Origin: Candidatus Solibacter sp.
GTDB lineage: Bacteria; Acidobacteriota; Terriglobia; Bryobacterales; Bryobacteraceae
Direction: 5' to 3'
Length of the DNA: 8,711 nucleotides
Assembly (NCBI GenBank): GCA_026394025.1
Contig: JAPKZC010001050.1
Coordinates: 6,136 to 14,846 of the forward strand
Each line of letters opens with the position of its first letter. The first letter of the stretch is position 1. The position numbers and the translations under genes were made by a program. Under the pieces are notes generated by a model that ran no database searches, was not told where the DNA came from, and saw only the letters and a program-made list of their open reading frames with translations. Positions 1 through 5,189 of the stretch are shown here, piece by piece.

Positions 1-460
1 ACCAGACCAGCCTCTCCTCGAAGGTGGGGGTCAGCTTGCGGTGCACCGAGCCGATCTCGCCCAGCGGATTGATGTACACCAACGAACAATAGAGGCTGTG
101 TCCGCCGCGATCCGCGGCGCGCTCGATGCATCCCAGGTACACCGCGATTCCGCGCTCCTTGGCGATGGCGCACACTCCGTCCAGGTGTCCGGCTTCGGGC
201 TGCACCGCCTGTTCCGCGTACTCGGCGAAGATGGCCTTTTGCAGCGGCGAATTGAAGCGCGCGCCATCGGTCAGTTCGACCCAGAACGGGTAACCGGGCA
301 CCAGCGCTTCGCCGAACGCTGCCAGGTGACACCCCTGAGCGGCGGCCCGCTCCACCCACGCTTCCACCTTTTGCAGCGTGCGGGCGCGGTCCAGCCAGCA
401 GGGAGCGATCTGCGCAAGTCCGAGAGTGAGCAGGTTGGGATCGACGGTAGAGTTCGACAT
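1..460 (-). CDS. Nitrilase / carbon-nitrogen hydrolase family protein (N-terminal 153 residues, cut by left edge)
   Basis: Reading leftward from the ATG at 460-458 gives 153 codons open to the window edge, starting MSNSTVDPNLLTLGLAQIAP. Two of the three catalytic residues of the nitrilase superfamily are visible. The Glu is E51 in FGEALVPGYPFW, and the Lys is K142 in HRKLTPTFEERLVW, the usual RKLxPTxxER block of true nitrilases and cyanide hydratases. The nucleophilic Cys would lie about 30 residues further on, outside the window. Such enzymes hydrolyse a nitrile to acid plus ammonia (or to an amide) in the cytoplasm. The GYPFW form and the RKLxPTxEERLVW block favour a nitrilase over an amidase or NAD synthetase domain. 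Substrate cannot be told. The gene is divergent from the transketolase. A TACAAT -10-like hexamer lies at 481-476 on this strand, without a good -35. The part seen is intact. Confidence 0.88.
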   Translation of the reverse strand, partial: MSNSTVDPNLLTLGLAQIAPCWLDRARTLQKVEAWVERAAAQGCHLAAFGEALVPGYPFWVELTDGARFNSPLQKAIFAEYAEQAVQPEAGHLDGVCAIAKERGIAVYLGCIERAADRGGHSLYCSLVYINPLGEIGSVHRKLTPTFEERLVW

Positions 461-576
461 GGCGGCTGACTTCACATTGTAGAGCAGGCGCGCTCACCCA
501 CCGGAAGCGGGTCCGAAAAGAGATAAATGGATATAGAATACCTCTAGCTGTATACGGCTTAATTTAGGAGTCCGCC
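461..576. promoter_or_regulatory. Divergent intergenic region between nitrilase and transketolase genes
   Basis: This 116-base gap must carry the start signals of both divergent genes. Its right half (about 520-565) is clearly more AT-rich than its surroundings. Rightward, TAGAAT at 534-539 matches the sigma-70 -10 consensus at five of six positions, but no acceptable -35 lies 16-18 bases upstream. Leftward, TACAAT at 481-476 also matches five of six, again without a -35. Both calls are weak. I see no convincing operator palindrome or riboswitch. Confidence 0.3.
566..570 (+). promoter_or_regulatory. Ribosome binding site of the transketolase gene
   Basis: AGGAG lies six bases before the ATG at 577. 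This is a strong Shine-Dalgarno match at good spacing and fixes the start codon of the transketolase. Confidence 0.8.
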
Positions 577-2847
577 ATGTCCGCCGTCCTCGCCACAAAA
601 TACCCGCTACTGGAGCAAGAGGCCCGCACCGCCCTGCGCGCCGCCGAACCCGGCCGCTTCCATTATCAAACGCAGGGAGCCGCCTACCTCAACCTGCGCG
701 GACTCGCGCTCGAAAGGTTGCCCGAAATCGACGAGGCGCGCATCGCCAACCTGTGCCGCGTGGTGCGCGGACTGCTCTTCGCCGCGGTGGATGGCGCCCA
801 ATCCGGCCACCCCGGCGGATCGTCATCCAAAGCCGAACAGGTAGTCACCCTGCTGGCCTCTGGCGCTCTCGGCTTCGACGCCTGGGATCCCAAGGCAGCC
901 GGACGAGACCGCGTGGTCTGGTCGGCGGGTCATTGCAGTCCGCTGTTCCACGCGCTGCTGGCGCTGGTCTATCAAACGCTGCGCCGCAATGGCGATTCTC
1001 TCGCCGGCGACCTCGCCGCCATGGCGGTCTATCCCGAGGACCTCGCGCGCTTCCGCAAATGGGGCGGACCCAGCGGCCACGTGGAGAGCCACTACGCCCT
1101 CGCCGATACGTCTACCGGCTCCTCCGGCCACGGCATCTCCGCGGGCCTGGGCTTCGCCGCGCTGCACCGCTCCAATGGGCTCGCCACGCGCGCGTTCGTG
1201 ATCGCGGGCGACGCTGAAACCGAGGAAGGCATGACTTACGAAGCGCGCAACCTCGCCTCCAACCTCGGCATGGAGAACCTCGTCGTCACCCTGGATTACA
1301 ACGGCTTCGGCATCGATGGCCCCATCTTCGCAGCCATGCCCGCGCCTTACATAAACCACTGGTTTGCGCTCGGCTGGAACGAGATCGAGGCCGACGGGCA
1401 CAACCCGCGCGAACTGGCCTACGCCTACCGCCTGGCCACCGATGGATTCGGCGCCGGCCAGCCCACCGTGGTGATTGCCCACACCCGTAAGGGCACGGAC
1501 TACGGCCGGCTCGAAGGCACCGGCGATTCCCACGGTACCCCACTGCCCCACGCCGAATATGTCGACGCCATGCGCAAGCTCGGCTTCGCCATTCCCGGCG
1601 TCAAAGGCGAAGTGGCCCGCGATATCGCCGTGGTGGTGGAAGCGCTGGGCGAGAGCGATATCGCCTATCTCACCGCCCGTCTGCGCGCCGCCGCGGCGCT
1701 GGTGGTTCCGGAAGCGGACCTGGTGGAGCGCATGCAGACCGCGCTGGCTGGCCGCCCCATGCGCGACTATACAGCCATCGAGCGCCCCGCCGCACTGCCC
1801 GCGGATCTTGTCTTCCAGGAGGGCGAAAGCGTCGCCACGCGCAAAGCGAGCGAGGCCTGGTTTGCCTGGGCCATGCAGAACACCGCCTTCTTCTATGTGG
1901 GCGCCGGCGACCTCATGAAGAGCATCCTCACCGGCAAGGCGGAAAATGTCTACGGCATCCTCAGCCGGAGCAACGAACTGGGCCGCGGGATCCGCTTCGG
2001 CATCGCCGAGCAGAACATGGCGATGATGTCCTGCGCCATGGCGCAGGATACCCTCCCCGGCGGATTCCGCCCCATGACGGCCTTCGCCTCCTACGGCGTC
2101 TTCACCTGCATGATGGCGAATTCCATCCGCATGACGTTGATCAACAACGCTGTCAATCCGCAAGCCAACGCCTTCTTCATCGTTCTGGCGGCGCATGATG
2201 GACCGGAGACCGGCGAGGATGGCCCGACGCATCACGGCCTTTTCTGGATGTCGCTGTTCACCGCCTACCCCGGCATCAAGGTCTACAAACCGCTCGACGC
2301 CAACGAAGCTGTGGAGATGCTGTTCCATGCGGTGAGCCGCCGCGAGCCCGTGGTCTTCAGCGTGGTGCGTCCGGGTGTCCCCGTCCTGCGGCGCGGCGAG
2401 GGCGTACCGGCAGCTCGCGAAGCGGTCAACGGGGCATACGTGTTCCGCGCTTTCCGCAACAACGGGAAGCCGAAACTCGTGCTGGCGATATCCGGCGGTC
2501 AGGTGATGGCCAATACTCTCGAGATCTTGCCCGACATCGAAGCCAGCCACGACGTGAAGATCGTCGCCGTGACCTCCCCGCAGTTGTTCGAAGAACTGCG
2601 GCGCCACCATCCTGGCAAAGCCGCCGCGATCTTCCCCGATGAGGAGCGCCCGTACGTGGTGGCGCTTCACAACGGCTGGCGCGGCTTCCTGTATCCGTTC
2701 CTGCTCCCGGGCGATCACAGCGAGCGCACCTTCGGCATGGACGATTTCTCGCGCTCCGGGAGTCCGAAGGAAATCTACCATCACGCCGCGTTCGATCCGG
2801 CGGGGATACGGGAGAAGATTCTGTCGGCATGTGGCGCCGGCGACTGA
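577..2847 (+). CDS. tkt: Transketolase (756 residues)
   Basis: Thiamine-diphosphate enzyme that moves two-carbon units between sugar phosphates in the non-oxidative pentose phosphate or a related pathway, in the cytoplasm. The full transketolase layout is present. The cofactor-binding domain (about 50-390) has GHPGG with H78, SAGH with H119, the Mg/ThDP motif GDAETEEG (D212) ending in LDYNG (N242), and DSHG (H319). The pyrimidine domain (about 412-600) has the catalytic Glu E478 in GIAEQN and HDGPETGEDGPTHH with H540, D548 and H552, spaced as in E. coli TktA H461, D469 and H473. A C-terminal domain follows (about 620-750). Oddities: it is about 90 residues longer than E. coli TktA, has an N-terminal extension of some 45 residues, carries GDA where GDG is usual, and has AEQ around the catalytic Glu as in DXS and some other transketolases. 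A specialised paralogue is possible. The start is set by AGGAG at 566-570. Confidence 0.9.
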   Translation: MSAVLATKYPLLEQEARTALRAAEPGRFHYQTQGAAYLNLRGLALERLPEIDEARIANLCRVVRGLLFAAVDGAQSGHPGGSSSKAEQVVTLLASGALGFDAWDPKAAGRDRVVWSAGHCSPLFHALLALVYQTLRRNGDSLAGDLAAMAVYPEDLARFRKWGGPSGHVESHYALADTSTGSSGHGISAGLGFAALHRSNGLATRAFVIAGDAETEEGMTYEARNLASNLGMENLVVTLDYNGFGIDGPIFAAMPAPYINHWFALGWNEIEADGHNPRELAYAYRLATDGFGAGQPTVVIAHTRKGTDYGRLEGTGDSHGTPLPHAEYVDAMRKLGFAIPGVKGEVARDIAVVVEALGESDIAYLTARLRAAAALVVPEADLVERMQTALAGRPMRDYTAIERPAALPADLVFQEGESVATRKASEAWFAWAMQNTAFFYVGAGDLMKSILTGKAENVYGILSRSNELGRGIRFGIAEQNMAMMSCAMAQDTLPGGFRPMTAFASYGVFTCMMANSIRMTLINNAVNPQANAFFIVLAAHDGPETGEDGPTHHGLFWMSLFTAYPGIKVYKPLDANEAVEMLFHAVSRREPVVFSVVRPGVPVLRRGEGVPAAREAVNGAYVFRAFRNNGKPKLVLAISGGQVMANTLEILPDIEASHDVKIVAVTSPQLFEELRRHHPGKAAAIFPDEERPYVVALHNGWRGFLYPFLLPGDHSERTFGMDDFSRSGSPKEIYHHAAFDPAGIREKILSACGAGD

Positions 2848-2855
2848 ATGGGATC

Positions 2856-3236
2856 ATGACCCGCGTGAGAATGGACAAGTGGCTCTGGGCGGCGCGATTC
2901 TTCAAGACGCGTTCGCTGGCCGCAAAGGCATGTGACCTTGGCAGAATTGAAGCCAACGGACAGCCGGCCAAGCCCGCGCGCGAGGTCCATCCCGGCGACC
3001 TGCTGCAGGTCAAGAACGACGGCGGCGATTTTCAGTTGGAGGTGTTGGCTCTCAGTGAAATCCGCGGCCCGGCGGCGGTGGCGCAGACGCTCTACCGTGA
3101 GACGGAAGCGAGCCGGGAACTGCGACTGAAGCTGGCGGAAGAGCGCAAAGGGATGCCGCATTTCGAAGCGTTGAGGGAAGGCAAACCATCGAAACGCGAT
3201 CGCCGGGAAATCGACCGGCTTCGGGGTAGAGTGTAG
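2856..3236 (+). CDS. hslR: S4-domain RNA-binding protein, Hsp15 (HslR)-like
   Basis: 126 residues from ATG 2856. The S4 RNA-binding domain fills about residues 4-55, beginning RMDKWLWAARFFKTRSLA, which is very close to the start of E. coli Hsp15. NGQPAKPAREVHPGD then follows, as in the second half of S4 domains. The tail (84-126) is highly charged and basic, also as in Hsp15. Hsp15 binds free 50S ribosomal subunits carrying stalled nascent chains and helps recycle them. That role is transferred from the family and not shown here. An in-frame ATG at 2829 would overlap the transketolase end and add MWRRRLNGI, which does not fit the family, so I prefer 2856. The alternatives GTG 2865 and ATG 2871 remain possible. 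No strong ribosome binding site is seen before 2856. The eight-base gap after the transketolase stop suggests translational coupling and cotranscription. Confidence 0.87.
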   Translation: MTRVRMDKWLWAARFFKTRSLAAKACDLGRIEANGQPAKPAREVHPGDLLQVKNDGGDFQLEVLALSEIRGPAAVAQTLYRETEASRELRLKLAEERKGMPHFEALREGKPSKRDRREIDRLRGRV

Positions 3237-3411
3237 AGGATGCCGGGCGCGCTGCGGGTCGCGATGTGTCCGGCTGTCTTCCCAGGCGCCAAGGAGCAAC
3301 GCCGCTGCGGCTGCATTCCCTGCGACCTCGAAGACCGAATCAGCAAACTGCCCCCAGCCGAGGGACCCCTTGCGGAATCGCCGGGTGCACGACGGTGCTC
3401 GACAGGTTCGA

Positions 3412-3441
3412 TTGAGGGCGCGGTTTTCAGTGTGGTAACCT
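3412..3441 (+). promoter_or_regulatory. Possible tRNA-Val promoter
   Basis: TTGAGG (3412-3417) and TAACCT (3436-3441) are separated by 18 bases. The predicted transcript start falls a few bases before the tRNA at 3452, which is sensible placement. The -10 matches the consensus at only three of six positions, so the call is weak. The rest of the gap from 3237 to 3451 shows no gene and no U-tract terminator. Confidence 0.25.
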
Positions 3442-3451
3442 GATTATGCTT

Positions 3452-3528
3452 GGCCTTGTAGCTCAGTTGGTTAGAGCGCTCCCTTCACACGGGAGAGGTC
3501 CACAGTTCGAGTCTGTGCAAGGCCACCA
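3452..3528 (+). tRNA. tRNA-Val (anticodon CAC)
   Basis: A complete cloverleaf can be folded by eye. The acceptor stem GGCCTTG (3452-3458) pairs with CAAGGCC (3518-3524). The D stem is GCTC/GAGC (3461-3464, 3474-3477). The anticodon stem is CTCCC/GGGAG (3479-3483, 3491-3495) around loop TTCACAC, giving anticodon CAC at 3486-3488, which reads the valine codon GUG. The T stem is CACAG/CTGTG (3501-3505, 3513-3517) with loop TTCGAGT. Discriminator A3525 is followed by an encoded CCA at 3526-3528. All stems pair perfectly, so the gene looks functional. It stands alone, between the Hsp15-like gene and a gene-free stretch. Confidence 0.97.
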
Positions 3529-3607
3529 CCCCCCCATCAATCTGGTTTTGCTAAGGAAGCTCCCAGAGTTTCACGCCGTACTCCGTTTACTCCGTCTTCG
3601 TTTTAGC

Positions 3608-3631
3608 GGGCGGACCCGTAAAGCTCCGCCC
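3608..3631. repeat. Inverted repeat, 7-bp stem
   Basis: GGGCGGA (3608-3614) and TCCGCCC (3625-3631) are perfect inverted copies around a 10-base loop. This is a GC-rich hairpin about 80 bases after the tRNA. It lacks a T-run on either side, so it is at best a weak or factor-assisted terminator. Confidence 0.35.
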
Positions 3632-3973
3632 TTGCCGCGCTGGACTCGAACACTCCGTACCGATTACTTGCGCCAGACCAAGCGTTGCCGCCGAGCGATG
3701 ACACCGCAGCTCGTTCCGTCTACGTCACCTGTACCTGCGTGGCAATTATGAATGTATGCCTTATGCTGCTACCTGCCAAAAGGGCCGAATTACCGATCCG
3801 GCCCAAGGCTGGGGTATCCCATTCAACTGCCCCTAAGCACCAGGATGAGCTGATCGGTTGGCGCAGGTCGTTGCGAAGCTCGGCAAAACATATGCCCCAA
3901 ATTCTCGGCGAACAGGATTAGGTGCGCGGAACGCCCGCAATGTGCCCGCCCGTAAACCCCCGTCCCGCGCGTG

Positions 3974-3985
3974 GCGCCCGGGCGC
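3974..3985. repeat. 12-bp perfect palindrome just after the operon's last stop codon
   Basis: GCGCCCGGGCGC begins one base beyond the TAA of the leftward 400-residue gene. It can fold as a 4-bp stem with a CCGG loop. The placement suits transcript 3'-end protection or termination, but there is no following U-tract on the minus strand. In GC-rich DNA such palindromes also arise by chance. Confidence 0.3.
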
Positions 3986-3986
3986 T

Positions 3987-5189
3987 TTACTCCCAGCCGG
4001 CGGTCAAGCCTTCCACTTCGTATGCGGCCCTGCCCTTGTAGGCCAATCCGAGCAATATTTGCTTGTCCGTAGCCGCCATGGTAAGCCGGTCTGGCACAGC
4101 GCGAAGGGGCGCCGAGCGCAGGAGCCTCAGGGCCCCGCCGGATTCGCCGGTGACGTAAACGCGCAATTCGGGCGCGGACGTCGAACCCGCAATCACAGCG
4201 AGCGCCATCCGATTCCCTACCCCTGGAGCGGCGGCGAAATCGAAGACGGATCCCACCGCGAGATCCCCCGCTGTCTCTTTCGACAAATCGATTTTGTGCG
4301 CGGCCGCGCCCGCCGCATCGAGCTCAGCCATAATCAGCGGCAGCGCGATCGGTCCGTAATGAGTGGAATAGCGAAGATCGTGAAAGTAGATGCTCCAGCC
4401 CGGCGGCATTTCGCGATAGAGCAGGTAGTTCTTGCCGCCCCGCTGGACCAATATCGGGTTGAGCGCGCCCGGAACGAACGCGGCCCGAGCGGATCTTCGC
4501 ATTCCGTCCGAAATCCACGCAACTGCGTGGCCGTCAGCGGTATTCATGGCGATAGCCACATCGCCCGTGCCGGGAATTGGCGTGACGCTGGGATGAAAGA
4601 GCCATTCCTGCGGGGCAAGGGTCCGCGTGTTCCAGATCTCCGCAACGCTGAGTTGGACCTGCGCGGCTTCCGCCTCGTCGAGCGCAAGCGGCGCGGGCGC
4701 GCCGAAGCCCGCGATTTTGGGCAGATTCGTCGCATCGGCATGCAGCAGACACGCGGGCAGGGATTGGTTCAGCAGCGCCACGGCGATCAACCGGCCCTTC
4801 TGGTGCGCCATCACCAGGGATTTCGCCGGGGGCAGAACGGCAGACTCGTGCGACGCTTCGTGGAAACGTCCTTCCGTCCCTTCCGGCGCCCAGAGGCGCA
4901 GGGCGGTCTTTTCCGAGGGCCCTACCGCGGTTTCCGGCCCCCTCTCATAGGTGTGTTCCACGGTCACCAGATACGCGCTCGCGCCGGCCGCGATGGCCGC
5001 CACGTCTTCCAGCGCCTTGGTTTGATAGAAAGGAACGGCCGCAACCGGCGTCATAGCTTCGCCTCCCGATATTGTGAACAGTTTCGCTACCAGTAGCGCT
5101 CCCGCCGCGACACCCATAAGTGCGGCGGCAAACCAGGCAATCGCCCCGCTAGCCCGCGTCCCCACCGGCCTTCCTCGATGGCGGCTCAT
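3987..5189 (-). CDS. Membrane-anchored protein of unknown function, last gene of the operon
   Basis: 400 residues from the ATG at 5189-5187. This start overlaps the TGA of the 828-residue gene (5188-5186) as ATGA, a classic coupled start. In-frame starts at 5201 and 5264 exist but would overlap more and add an unremarkable polar stretch. The N-terminus is basic (MSRHRGRPVGTR), followed by one hydrophobic segment at about 14-38 (SGAIAWFAAALMGVAAGALL), predicting a single N-in anchor or uncleaved signal. The remaining roughly 360 residues would then lie outside the cytoplasmic membrane. That part has many short beta-like stretches with alternating hydrophobics (such as GDVAIAMNTADGHAVAWISD and APELRVYVTG), which could be a beta-propeller-like fold. 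I recognise no family and no catalytic motif. Translational coupling to the transglutaminase-like protein suggests a partner or immunity role, which is inference only. Confidence 0.75.
   Translation of the reverse strand: MSRHRGRPVGTRASGAIAWFAAALMGVAAGALLVAKLFTISGGEAMTPVAAVPFYQTKALEDVAAIAAGASAYLVTVEHTYERGPETAVGPSEKTALRLWAPEGTEGRFHEASHESAVLPPAKSLVMAHQKGRLIAVALLNQSLPACLLHADATNLPKIAGFGAPAPLALDEAEAAQVQLSVAEIWNTRTLAPQEWLFHPSVTPIPGTGDVAIAMNTADGHAVAWISDGMRRSARAAFVPGALNPILVQRGGKNYLLYREMPPGWSIYFHDLRYSTHYGPIALPLIMAELDAAGAAAHKIDLSKETAGDLAVGSVFDFAAAPGVGNRMALAVIAGSTSAPELRVYVTGESGGALRLLRSAPLRAVPDRLTMAATDKQILLGLAYKGRAAYEVEGLTAGWE

Larger units (their letters stand above)
3529..3986. other. Gene-free convergent region, possibly containing an eroded insertion
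   Basis: These 458 bases lie between the 3' end of the tRNA and the 3' end of the leftward operon. No frame has a ribosome binding site or a recognisable full domain. It contains a 7-bp inverted repeat (3608-3631), a 6-bp one (about 3782-3804) and a 12-bp palindrome (3974-3985). The heptamer ACTCCGT recurs three times near 3580, 3591 and 3653. A short plus-strand stretch (about 3849-3921) translates to LAQVVAKLGKTYAPNSRRTG, which recalls the KxYAPNTRET segment of BsuBI/PstI-type restriction endonucleases but is bounded by a stop upstream (3846) and leads nowhere downstream. No repeat of the tRNA 3' end is seen, so no attachment site is supported. Confidence 0.5.

Noticed and set aside
823..2784. 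653-codon open frame on the minus strand opposite the transketolase
   Set aside because: It is antisense to a clear transketolase with all motifs. The His- and Gly-rich composition and lack of any domain mark it as a GC-driven shadow.
3632..3660. T-arm-like sequence GTTCGAGTCC on the minus strand near 3650, as a possible tRNA fragment or attachment site
   Set aside because: Flanking bases do not pair as a T stem, and the match to tRNA-Val is only about nine bases, expected by chance.
3781..3805. GGGCCG...CGGCCC hairpin as a rho-independent terminator
   Set aside because: The stem is short with an 11-base loop, and no T-run follows on either strand.
3858..5096. 412-codon open frame on the plus strand
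   Set aside because: Most of it is antisense to the membrane-anchored protein gene, Arg-rich and without a domain. Only its first 20 codons, outside that gene, drew attention and are reported separately.
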